Origin: Limihaloglobus sulfuriphilus
Lineage (GTDB): Bacteria > Planctomycetota > Phycisphaerae > Sedimentisphaerales > Sedimentisphaeraceae
NCBI RefSeq assembly: GCF_001999965.1
Contig: NZ_CP019646.1
Coordinates: 2,108,001 to 2,172,000 of the forward strand
DNA: 64,000 nucleotides
Reading direction: 5' to 3'
The notes under the pieces were generated by a model. It was not told where the DNA came from and made no database searches. It was given only the letters and a program-made list of their open reading frames with translations. This document shows, piece after piece, positions 27,419 to 35,099 of this stretch (position 1 is its first letter; every line of letters starts with the position of its first letter). Made by a program: the position numbers and the translations under genes.

Positions 27419-28474
27419 TTAATCCCAGGTGTAATCCGCCTGGTCCATTGTATCTTTCCATTGTTCGAGGTTTTCTAAGTAAACGTTTGTTCCCCGGGCA
27501 ACGCATGTGAGCGGATCGTCCGCGATCGTAACAGAAATTCCCGTTGCCTGTGATAATACCTTATCCAGACTTCTAAGCATTGCCCCGCCGCCGCAGATAT
27601 GTATTCCGTTGTCGATCAGGTCCGCAGCCAATTCAGGCTCTGCCTTTTCGAGCGTAACTGTAACGCATTCAATGATTTGAGAGATAGGTTCTTTGAGTGC
27701 TTCTCGGATTTCTTCGCTCGTTATAACAATTTTTCGCGGAAGTCCAGAGATTGTATCACGTCCGGCAACTTCCATCGTCATTTCTTCGCCAAGAGGAGCG
27801 GCAGAGCCGATTTGTATTTTTACCTTCTCAGCGCGTGCCTCGCCGATTAACAAATTGTAAGTTCTTTTAAGATGTGATATTATAGATTCATCAAAATCAT
27901 CGCCGCCAACGCGTATAGACGAGCAGCTGGAGATATCGGCAAGTGACATGATTGCAACTTCCGTCGTACCGCCGCCGATATCAACGATCATTGACGCGGT
28001 TGGTTCGGTAATCGGCAGTCCGGCTCCAATGCCCGCCGCCATCGGCTCATCAACAAGATAAACCTTTCTGGCACCTGCACGTTCGGCACTGTCAATAACT
28101 GCGCGGCGTTCAACTTCCGTGATGCCGCTGGGTATGGATATGACAACCCGAGGCCGTACAAGTCTGCCGCGGCCGTGAACTTTCTTGATAAAGTAGCTCA
28201 GCATCGCCTCAGTAATCTCAAAATCACTGATTACGCCGTCTTTGAGCGGGCGGATAGCGGTGATTGAGCCGGGGGTTTTCCCGAGCATTTCCTTGGCTAC
28301 TTCGCCAACGGCGGAACCGTTGTTCAGGACGATGTTTGTACCTTTTCGCACAGCCACGACCGAAGGCTCATTCAGCACTATACCTTCATTCCTCACGCAG
28401 ACCAGAGTATTGCACGTACCAAGGTCTATTCCCATATCAGTACTGAATTTGCCAAGAATCGCGTCCCGGAACAC
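27419..28474 (-). CDS. mreB: Rod shape-determining protein MreB (bacterial actin)
   Basis: ATP-dependent filament protein at the inner membrane that guides side-wall synthesis. The 351-residue protein begins FSTDMGIDLGTCNTLV (phosphate 1), continues with IVDIGGGTTEVAIM (phosphate 2) and ICGGGAMLRSLD (adenosine motif). A short extra N-terminus (MFRDAILG) may be the membrane-binding amphipathic segment. The start is 38 bp after the 48-codon microprotein gene. Presence of a complete mre operon distinguishes this organism from planctomycetes that lack it. Confidence 0.97.
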   Translation of the reverse strand: MFRDAILGKFSTDMGIDLGTCNTLVCVRNEGIVLNEPSVVAVRKGTNIVLNNGSAVGEVAKEMLGKTPGSITAIRPLKDGVISDFEITEAMLSYFIKKVHGRGRLVRPRVVISIPSGITEVERRAVIDSAERAGARKVYLVDEPMAAGIGAGLPITEPTASMIVDIGGGTTEVAIMSLADISSCSSIRVGGDDFDESIISHLKRTYNLLIGEARAEKVKIQIGSAAPLGEEMTMEVAGRDTISGLPRKIVITSEEIREALKEPISQIIECVTVTLEKAEPELAADLIDNGIHICGGGAMLRSLDKVLSQATGISVTIADDPLTCVARGTNVYLENLEQWKDTMDQADYTWD

Positions 28475-28511
28475 TTTGCTGCCCTTCGATCTTAAAACCT
28501 TTTAAGAGTTA

Positions 28512-28658
28512 TTACTCTATTATTTTGAATATAGAGCCGTACTGGGAGTAACACCGAATAGCTACAAATACAGCTGTGGCCAGGGTTACCATCAGTGCAG
28601 AGCCTATCAAAGCGGTGTAAACATCGTTCGGGGCTGACTTTTTAACTTGTTTTGCCAT
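28512..28658 (-). CDS. 48-residue membrane microprotein in the mre operon
   Basis: A short gene (147 bases) starting MAKQVKKSAPNDVYTALIGS, with one membrane helix (about 14-35) and a C-terminal hydrophilic tail ending FKIIE. GGAG stands eight bases before the ATG. It lies 24 bp after the MreC-like coiled-coil protein gene and 38 bp before mreB, in the same direction, so it is probably co-transcribed. Positive-inside charge suggests the N-terminus is cytoplasmic. I know no family. A role as an elongasome accessory peptide is inference from location. Confidence 0.6.
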   Translation of the reverse strand: MAKQVKKSAPNDVYTALIGSALMVTLATAVFVAIRCYSQYGSIFKIIE

Positions 28659-28682
28659 GAATTTTCTCCGCTTTTATTTGTG

Positions 28683-29555
28683 TTACAGTTCGGTAGAGGC
28701 TGAATCACCAATCTTGGGCATGCTGCTTTTAAGCCCGATGATGCCGACACTTTTGCTTACATCTACGTCTGTGACGGTGATGTCGCAGATAAAGTTGACG
28801 CCTCTGGCTATATGGAACTTCATGCCGGATTTTACGCCGTCAGCTTTGCCCACGGATATAGAGACCAGATCATCTTTAATATCAGTTACCACACCCTGAA
28901 TCGGTGCATTGGTAAGGTTGCTGCCTGCCATGCTTACGTTTGAAGACACAGACTTTGTCACAGGCTCAGCCGTTGTGGTACTGCCAGAGCTTTTGCCTTG
29001 CATCAGCTGAGAGATTTTTTCTTCAAGCATGGCGTTTTTCTCCTGGTAGCGGCGTTTTTCCGCTTCAAGAGCCTCGAGCATAACAATTTTCTCATCAAGA
29101 GCCGTGGTCATCTCGTTGAGCCTGTTGCTGAGTTTGACGCTTTCAACCTGTTCACCGCTTAGCTGGTCACGTGTGGCGATAAGAGTTTTTTCCAGCTCAC
29201 CTATAGTCTGCTCAAAACTTTTTACAACGCCGGCCCAGCCGTTTACACGGTCCTGCCATTTAACAACGTCATGTTGAGCGTTTTTCAGCTCTACCATCGC
29301 GTCAGTTTTTTCTTTTTCCAGAACGGCAATTCTCTGATTGAGGCTCTCAATTTCATTCTTTGCCTTAACTAAACCTTCATCAGCCTGGCGAAGCTGCATA
29401 TTGGTTTTCGATTTAAGGGCATCGTAATTGGTCTGAAGAGTCTCATTTTTGTCCATTACATTACTTGTGTCAATAACGTAAGTTACGACTGCTCCGCAGA
29501 GGAAAATTGATACCAGTGTCAATAATACCGTGAGTACTTTTGTAAAGCTGTTCAA
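28683..29555 (-). CDS. MreC-like coiled-coil membrane protein heading the mre operon
   Basis: A 290-residue protein with an N-terminal membrane helix (about 8-30), a long coiled-coil (about 40-195, heptads rich in Lys, Glu, Gln and Leu), a Ser/Thr-rich linker and a compact C-terminal beta-domain (about 220-290). The last domain, with DDLVSISVGKADGVKSGMKF followed by GVNFICDITVTDVD, is like the MreC beta-domain pattern (xSIDKGxxxGIRKGxxxI). The overall architecture thus mimics MreC, but the gene is distinct and upstream of mreB. It probably acts in the periplasm with the elongasome. I do not know a named family; its own promoter lies about 115 bp upstream. Confidence 0.72.
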   Translation of the reverse strand: MNSFTKVLTVLLTLVSIFLCGAVVTYVIDTSNVMDKNETLQTNYDALKSKTNMQLRQADEGLVKAKNEIESLNQRIAVLEKEKTDAMVELKNAQHDVVKWQDRVNGWAGVVKSFEQTIGELEKTLIATRDQLSGEQVESVKLSNRLNEMTTALDEKIVMLEALEAEKRRYQEKNAMLEEKISQLMQGKSSGSTTTAEPVTKSVSSNVSMAGSNLTNAPIQGVVTDIKDDLVSISVGKADGVKSGMKFHIARGVNFICDITVTDVDVSKSVGIIGLKSSMPKIGDSASTEL

Positions 29556-29667
29556 AGTATAGCTCCTTGAATAATAGCAGGTTAGTGGTTACGGTTACTT
29601 ACTTTACCGTCCGCTGACCATCTGTTAACAGATATTTTTATAATTACACAATTTCAAACAAACAGGG

Positions 29668-29696
29668 ATTTTATGTTTGTAAGGTCTTTTGGTCAA
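29668..29696 (-). promoter_or_regulatory. Promoter of the mre operon
   Basis: Minus strand TTGACC and TAAAAT separated by 17 bp, about 113 bp upstream of the coiled-coil protein start. The long leader could hold regulatory structure. It is divergent from the promoter at 29790-29818. Confidence 0.55.
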
Positions 29697-29712
29697 GCAA
29701 TTTTTAATTTTA

Positions 29713-29746
29713 GCTGAAGGAACTTTTATTTAAAAGTCATTTCAGC
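29713..29746. other. Two-step hairpin between divergent promoters
   Basis: GCTGAA/TTCAGC and ACTTTT/AAAAGT form a stem with small internal bulges between the two divergent promoters. It could be an operator-like palindrome or chance structure in AT-rich DNA. Confidence 0.35.
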
Positions 29747-29789
29747 CCTCGATACGGCACACATTCGCTTTCGTGAAACGGGTAAAACC

Positions 29790-29818
29790 TTGACATATAA
29801 ATCCAAAACGGCTTTAAT
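29790..29818 (+). promoter_or_regulatory. Promoter of the secreted dockerin-like protein gene
   Basis: Consensus TTGACA, 17-bp spacer and TTTAAT, 33 bp upstream of the ATG at 29851. One of the best sigma-70 promoters in the window. Confidence 0.7.
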
Positions 29819-29850
29819 GTAATTTTGTTAAATTATAATTGAGGTTCTAT

Positions 29851-30549
29851 ATGCTTAAAAATATTTTTATCACGTGTTTTACTCTGATTCTGCCATTGAC
29901 ATGTTATTGCGGCACTGAAGAGGTCTTTGAATTCGACGGAGTAACGGACTATACTTTTGTAAAACAGGACTGGGCAGATTATAATCTTGAGCAAAACCAG
30001 GACAGGATCACAGACAACACGTGGATCACAAGAGGTGACTATGCAGGTATTTACAACTATTTCAGCGAAGAACATTACCAGAAGCTCGGCCCCTCGCCGG
30101 TAAACACCAGATGGGCCTTCGAAGGGCTCAACGGAAACCCTTACGGCGCAGTTTACGCTTCTAACTGGGAGAATCTTGTTTTTGACACCTGGGAAAATGC
30201 CCACCAGTCCGGAGCAGCCTATATTGTGGGCCTGGCGGCTGTTATGCATATTGTTGATCTGGATTACTACATTGACGTAAAATTTACAAGCTGGTCGTAT
30301 GGCACCCCGCCAAACGGAGAAACCGGCGGCGGATTCAGCTATATACGGGCATCAATCTCCGACGACGAATGGATCTGCACTGAGCAGCCCTCAATGGACG
30401 CAAACGGGGATTGTATTGTTGACATGGAGGATTTCGTGGTTTTGAGCAGCCCCTATGACAAAAAGAAAATCGATATGACAGAGATATATAACTTTGTATC
30501 ACAATGGCTTATGTGCAACCGGGAACCCCAGAGTGCCTGTTTAGAATAA
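29851..30549 (+). CDS. Secreted protein with a C-terminal dockerin/EF-hand-like motif
   Basis: A 232-residue protein with signal peptide MLKNIFITCFTLILPLTCYC; cysteine placement near CYC could suit a lipoprotein but this is not clear. The middle domain (about 20-180) is aromatic-rich and unrecognised. Near residue 190 is DANGDCIVDMEDFVVL, a calcium-binding loop of the dockerin type I / EF-hand class, followed by a second weaker half ending VSQWL. Such tails are common on extracellular proteins of Phycisphaerae. GAGG precedes the ATG at proper distance; an upstream TTG was not chosen. Confidence 0.72.
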   Translation: MLKNIFITCFTLILPLTCYCGTEEVFEFDGVTDYTFVKQDWADYNLEQNQDRITDNTWITRGDYAGIYNYFSEEHYQKLGPSPVNTRWAFEGLNGNPYGAVYASNWENLVFDTWENAHQSGAAYIVGLAAVMHIVDLDYYIDVKFTSWSYGTPPNGETGGGFSYIRASISDDEWICTEQPSMDANGDCIVDMEDFVVLSSPYDKKKIDMTEIYNFVSQWLMCNREPQSACLE

Positions 30550-30577
30550 AACGCTGCTAATCGACATGCCTGCCGGT

Positions 30578-30605
30578 TTGATAAACAAAATTAAGCCTTT
30601 ATAAA
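30578..30605 (+). promoter_or_regulatory. Candidate metX-metW promoter
   Basis: TTGATA and TATAAA separated by 16 bp, about 93 bp before the ATG at 30699. No SAM riboswitch or S-box structure is recognisable in the leader. Confidence 0.45.
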
Positions 30606-30698
30606 AGTATTCGCACAAAGCTGAATATTTATTCTTAATCCTTTTATTAGAAGAGATTATACTTTACACGCGGCCATGTTTTGCGTATTATCGCTGAA

Positions 30699-32486
30699 AT
30701 GAACAGGCAAAATAACAGTGTTGGAATTGTAGAAACAAAGACTGTCAGAGTAGTGGATGCCCAATCACCTCTGACGCTCGATTGCGGCAGGGAACTGTCT
30801 CCAATTGATGTTTCCTACGAGACTTACGGACGTATGAACGAATCCGGTGACAATGTGGTGTATATCTGCCACGCACTGACCGGTAACGCTCATGTCGCCG
30901 GATACAATTCACCCGATGATAAAAAGCCCGGCTGGTGGGATGATTTTGTCGGCCCGGGTAAATATATAGATACAGATAAATATTTTGTCGTTTGTTCCAA
31001 TTTTCTCGGAGGCTGTTCGGGAACTACCGGCCCTACAAGTATAAACCCATCTAATGGCGAGCCTTATGCCTTAAACTTCCCTGTTTACACAATAGGCGAT
31101 ATGGTTCGGGTTCAGAAGTTATTTCTCGAGAAAATTGGCGTAAATCATCTTTTAGCCGTAATTGGCGGCTCAATGGGCGGGATGCACGCACTCAAGTGGG
31201 CGATAGAATACCCGGATTTCATGGACGCGGCGGTAGTTGTCGCTTCTACAAGCCGGCTGAGCCCCCAGGCGATAGCCTTTGATGCTGTCGGGCGTAATGC
31301 GATTCTGGCCGACAGGGATTTCCAGGATGGCAAATATACTAATGACAAAGGCCCTGAAAGAGGCCTTGGCATCGCTAGAATGATAGGCCATATAACCTAT
31401 CTTTCCGAAAAGGGTATGCGCGAGAAATTTGGCAGAGAGTTAAGAACTGCCCAGGATTACACTTATGATTTCAATCCGGAATTTTCTGTAGAAACATATC
31501 TTAACCACCAGGGCCAGAGTTTTGTAGAACGCTTCGATGCGAACTGCTACCTTTATATAACAAAAGCGATGGATTATTTTGATCTGGGTAGAGAATACGG
31601 TTCTCTTGAGGCAGCGTTTAAAAAGATAAAGGCAAAACTGCTTATAGTCAGCTTTTCGAGCGACTGGCTTTTCACTCCGGAGCAGTCAGTGGATATGGTA
31701 AATGCCGTAGTGGCAAACAATAAGAGTGTAAGCTACTGCAACATCGAGTCTCCTTACGGCCACGATGCGTTTTTGCTTGAACCGGATACTTTGGGCCCGC
31801 TGATAGGCGGTTTTCTCGCTTCTTCATTCGAGAGCCATGTCAGCCCCTTCGATCCCGAATCTATAGATTATGCCGACTTGCAGGAATCAGCGAAGAGAGT
31901 TCGCGTTGATTATGAGATTATCGAAGACGTTATCGAACCGGGCAGCAGGGTACTGGACGCGGGCTGCGGCAACGGAGACTTGCTGTATCGCCTTTCACGA
32001 GACAAAAACGCGTCAGTAGAGGGTATCGAGGTACGACAGGATCTTGTGATAAAATGTATCAGCAAGGGCATACCTGTTATTCACAAGGACATAGAAAACG
32101 GTCTTGACTGCTATCGGGATAAGTCCTTTGATTACGGCGTGCTTTCCCAAACTGTACAGACACTAAAAGAACCGGAATACGTTTTTCGCGAACTTTTGCG
32201 TGTTGCCAAGCGTGTGATTGTCAGCTTCCCAAACTTCGCTTACTGGAAGGTAAGGCTGAGCCTGATGCTCAAGGGACAGGCACCCGTTACGCCCGAGCTG
32301 CCGTTCGAATGGTACAACTCGCCTAATATACATTTCCTTTCTATAAAGGATTTTGAGCAGTTCTGCAGTAAAATAGGTGTTGTGATAGAAAAGAAAGTAC
32401 CTCTTCGCGGCAGCAGTCCGAGCACTATCAAGCCGGCTCCAAACTTCTTTGCGCCCCAGGCAATTTATCTTGTCCGCAAGGATTAA
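30699..32486 (+). CDS. metXW: Homoserine O-acetyltransferase fused to MetW
   Basis: A 595-residue protein made of two enzymes or subunits of methionine synthesis. Residues about 10-375 are MetX, an alpha/beta-hydrolase acyltransferase with nucleophile Ser158 in GGSMGG, Asp in SSDWLFTP and His in YGHDAFLLE. Residues about 395-595 are MetW, a SAM-fold protein with DAGCGNGD starting at 420. In many bacteria metX and metW are adjacent genes and MetW is needed for MetX activity; here they are one chain. The ATG has no strong ribosome site; a TTG 18 bases upstream is an alternative. Acetyl versus succinyl donor is not decidable here. Confidence 0.95.
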   Translation: MNRQNNSVGIVETKTVRVVDAQSPLTLDCGRELSPIDVSYETYGRMNESGDNVVYICHALTGNAHVAGYNSPDDKKPGWWDDFVGPGKYIDTDKYFVVCSNFLGGCSGTTGPTSINPSNGEPYALNFPVYTIGDMVRVQKLFLEKIGVNHLLAVIGGSMGGMHALKWAIEYPDFMDAAVVVASTSRLSPQAIAFDAVGRNAILADRDFQDGKYTNDKGPERGLGIARMIGHITYLSEKGMREKFGRELRTAQDYTYDFNPEFSVETYLNHQGQSFVERFDANCYLYITKAMDYFDLGREYGSLEAAFKKIKAKLLIVSFSSDWLFTPEQSVDMVNAVVANNKSVSYCNIESPYGHDAFLLEPDTLGPLIGGFLASSFESHVSPFDPESIDYADLQESAKRVRVDYEIIEDVIEPGSRVLDAGCGNGDLLYRLSRDKNASVEGIEVRQDLVIKCISKGIPVIHKDIENGLDCYRDKSFDYGVLSQTVQTLKEPEYVFRELLRVAKRVIVSFPNFAYWKVRLSLMLKGQAPVTPELPFEWYNSPNIHFLSIKDFEQFCSKIGVVIEKKVPLRGSSPSTIKPAPNFFAPQAIYLVRKD

Positions 32487-32542
32487 ACCTCCTGTTGAGT
32501 CGCGGCGATGCATCAAGCGGGCAATGATTTCGGCGGTTTTTA

Positions 32543-33859
32543 TTATTCCATGTAGTTGAGCTGGTCATAGAGCTGCTGATACTGCATGATCCTTTGGCGG
32601 GCAGTTTCTATATCACCGTTGAGCTCGGGGTATCTCAGCCAGATACTGAGAATCTCATCCATAGCGGCTATCAGACTGTCAGTTTGACGCATCAAGTTTC
32701 TTATTGCATTTTCCCGCCGGTCACGCACATATTTGTAATGTTCCCAGCCGCTGGGGTAGCTGGAACCTCTCGGATAGTAAATATTTCCTCCGGCGGATCT
32801 GTAGAAGCTGCCGCGGGTTCTGCGAAGTTTTGCCTGCCGGTATTCGGCGGAGATGATTTCAAGCTGTTTTCGCCCCTCGCCGATCTGCTCGGCGAGAAAC
32901 CGGCATTCCCTTAGTTTAGAATTTACACGTTTTTCAGCATTTGTAAAAGCTCGCTCTATCTCACTCACAACATCGAAAGTTTTAATTTCTGCGCTGTCGG
33001 GAATTCCGATCGCATCAAAAAAACCGCCGCGATCTGCAGATACTCCATCGATAAGCCCCGCTTCCATCGCCTGTGAAGATGTCAGAAGAAAAGCCTCGCC
33101 CTCAGGCTTGATCGTCTCAGCAAACAAAAAAGCTGACGGAATATCCTCTGAGACAAACGACTTATATTCATTTTTACCGTTTATGGTTGTCTTTATAATC
33201 CGGGTATCAGGATTAAAAAGACCCTCAAGAAAAACGCCGGGGAATTGGCGATTTTTGAAAATGAGGGTTAAAATATCTTTAATCGGCTGATAACCTCCCT
33301 GCGTGATACTGCTGTTTTGCTCACTTTCCTGCTCGGGTTTAATACCAGAGATAATCGAGCCTGACTGCATATAGATATTATCACTGCATAGAGCGACAAA
33401 CGCGGCCTCCTCGAGAGCGCCTTGCTGGTATTCCCTGTTTATCCAGATGTAAACGGGGGTGTTTTCTGCCGCGGCGATCAAGTCAATCAGCTCTAAGCAT
33501 ATTTGCGGATCTCCGCCGGAAGAGCTCACTGGTATTATTATCGCCAGCGGACCGCGGTTGAGAGAAAGCTCTAACTGATTTCTGAATTCTACCGCCTGCG
33601 AATTCAGGTAAAACCTGGTATTTATGGGAATCAGGTGTACTTCATTCCTGCGGCCTCGGGCGTTATACTCAATGTCAAACTCGCTGAGGTCGTAATATCT
33701 TCCCGAATACCCGATTCTTACCAGCGTCTTATCGAGTTTTTTAATCTGGGTTGCGTACCCGTCGAAAGTATTAGAGGTTGGCTTGTGTGTAAATGTATCT
33801 GCTTTCAATGATGAGAGCAGAAGAGCGTGTGCAATAATGAAAACAAATATTCTGTTCAT
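32543..33859 (-). CDS. Secreted ClpP/NfeD-fold protein with coiled C-terminus, catalytic serine not evident
   Basis: A 438-residue protein with a signal peptide (MNRIFVFIIAHALLLSSLKA). Residues about 75-290 follow the ClpP/crotonase fold of the NfeD serine-protease class: LAIIIPVSSSGGDP, the VYIWINREYQQGALEEAAFVAL helix region split by insertions, then LCSDNIYMQSGSIISG and TSSQAMEAGLIDGV. In NfeD-type proteases a Ser-Ala-Gly precedes the Ala-rich helix; here the equivalent reads QQGALEEAA and no serine is apparent, so it may be inactive. The C-terminal 140 residues are helical and Arg-rich. It is a single gene, convergent with metX-metW. Confidence 0.68.
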   Translation of the reverse strand: MNRIFVFIIAHALLLSSLKADTFTHKPTSNTFDGYATQIKKLDKTLVRIGYSGRYYDLSEFDIEYNARGRRNEVHLIPINTRFYLNSQAVEFRNQLELSLNRGPLAIIIPVSSSGGDPQICLELIDLIAAAENTPVYIWINREYQQGALEEAAFVALCSDNIYMQSGSIISGIKPEQESEQNSSITQGGYQPIKDILTLIFKNRQFPGVFLEGLFNPDTRIIKTTINGKNEYKSFVSEDIPSAFLFAETIKPEGEAFLLTSSQAMEAGLIDGVSADRGGFFDAIGIPDSAEIKTFDVVSEIERAFTNAEKRVNSKLRECRFLAEQIGEGRKQLEIISAEYRQAKLRRTRGSFYRSAGGNIYYPRGSSYPSGWEHYKYVRDRRENAIRNLMRQTDSLIAAMDEILSIWLRYPELNGDIETARQRIMQYQQLYDQLNYME

Positions 33860-33898
33860 ATCGCAGCCTCTTGAAGCCTAACTTCTATATAAATATAT

Positions 33899-33932
33899 GC
33901 ACCGGCCGGTTTTTATACGTCCGGCCGGCGCT
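33899..33932 (-). terminator. Possible terminator hairpin after the sugar isomerase gene
   Basis: GC-rich stem of CCGGCCGG units on both sides of a loop with TTTTTATACG, located 12 bp after the stop of the minus-strand isomerase gene. Following bases are AT-rich without a real T-run, so efficiency is doubtful. Confidence 0.4.
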
Positions 33933-33943
33933 TAAACGTCAAA

Positions 33944-34936
33944 TCAGTCACCAAAGGCTGAATCAAACAACACTGACGAGGGGGCAAAGTCCGCCATTTT
34001 GACAAACTCGCAGGCCTCTGCTGCGCCCTGCTCACGTTCCATGCCGCAGTCTTCCCATTCTACTGAAAGCGGGCCGGCATAACCCATGTGATTGAGAGCA
34101 CGGATTATTTCCTCAAAGTCAACGCCGCCGCGACCCAGAGACCGGAAGTCCCAGCCGCGGTTCTGATCGCCGAAGTTGAGGTGCGACGCCAGTATGCCGC
34201 TTTTGCCGTCAAGCTGAAGAGCAGCATCTTTCATGTGTACGTGGTATATCCTGTCGGGGAATTCACGAAGGAACATAACCGGATCTACCATCTGCCAGTG
34301 CAGGTGGCTGGGGTCAAAGTTGAAACCGAAAGTCTTGCGGTTTCCGACAGCTTTGAGAGCTCGTTTAGCTGTGTAGATATCGAAGGCGATTTCAGTGGGG
34401 TGAACTTCTAACGCGAATTTTATGCCCTGTTTATCGAAAGCGTCAAAGATCGGGTTCCACATCTTTGCGAAATATTTAAAGCCCTCATCTATCATCTCAT
34501 CTGTTACCGGCGGGAAGCTGTAGAGCATATGCCAGATCGATGAGCCGGTGAAACCATTTACAACCCCGACTTCCATATTCGCGGCTGCCTTGGCGGTCTG
34601 TTTCATCGTTTTTACCGCCCATTTGCGTTTCTTTTCTGCATTGCCGGCACAGTCCGCGGGCGCAAAGGCATCTGAACGTGAGTCATTATTTAAGTCGCAT
34701 ACAAGCTGACCTGTTAGATGATTGCTTATAGCAAAGAGCCTCAGGCCGTTATCCTCGAGGATCTTTTTTTGCTGCTGGCAGTATCTCTTACTTCTTGAGG
34801 CCTTTTCAACATCAAGATGATCACCCCAACATGCCAGCTCGAGACCGTCATAGCCCCACTGGGCTGCTTTTGGAGCAAGTTCAGCCAGCGGCATATCCGC
34901 CCACTGTCCTGTGAATAATGTAACTGGTCTTGCCAT
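33944..34936 (-). CDS. Sugar phosphate isomerase/epimerase (xylose isomerase-like TIM barrel)
   Basis: A 330-residue AP-endonuclease-2/xylose-isomerase-like barrel. It begins MARPVTLFTGQWADMPLAEL; metal-site segments include FALEVHPTEIAFD, FNFDPSHLHWQ, YHVHMKDA and LSVEWEDCGMERE, with the usual Glu, Asp, His and Glu ligands. Members of this type act on sugars or inositols, often with Gfo/Idh/MocA oxidoreductases, one of which is the next upstream gene (163 bp away). A joint catabolic role is plausible. The exact substrate is unknown. Confidence 0.88.
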   Translation of the reverse strand: MARPVTLFTGQWADMPLAELAPKAAQWGYDGLELACWGDHLDVEKASRSKRYCQQQKKILEDNGLRLFAISNHLTGQLVCDLNNDSRSDAFAPADCAGNAEKKRKWAVKTMKQTAKAAANMEVGVVNGFTGSSIWHMLYSFPPVTDEMIDEGFKYFAKMWNPIFDAFDKQGIKFALEVHPTEIAFDIYTAKRALKAVGNRKTFGFNFDPSHLHWQMVDPVMFLREFPDRIYHVHMKDAALQLDGKSGILASHLNFGDQNRGWDFRSLGRGGVDFEEIIRALNHMGYAGPLSVEWEDCGMEREQGAAEACEFVKMADFAPSSVLFDSAFGD

Positions 34937-35009
34937 AGTAGTAATTCCTTTAAAATATTTTTAATTTACAATGAAAGTGAAATCGCAGACTAATAAAAGT
35001 GCATAATTG

Positions 35010-35042
35010 CCCGGATCGTCTTTTAAGTTACCCCGATCCGGG
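35010..35042 (-). terminator. Possible terminator hairpin after the Gfo/Idh/MocA gene
   Basis: Nine-base perfect arms CCCGGATCG and CGATCCGGG around a 15-nt loop, about 60 bp after the stop of the minus-strand oxidoreductase. No strong T-run follows, so it may be a repeat or attenuator rather than a terminator. Confidence 0.4.
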
Positions 35043-35099
35043 ATTCAGTTTTAAAAAAGCTAATTCTTTAACGCACACTATCAGCCGTATTAGCTTCAC

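Noticed and set aside
30550-30698. SAM riboswitch before metX-metW
   Set aside because: The 150-bp leader is AT-rich without the paired elements of known SAM riboswitches.
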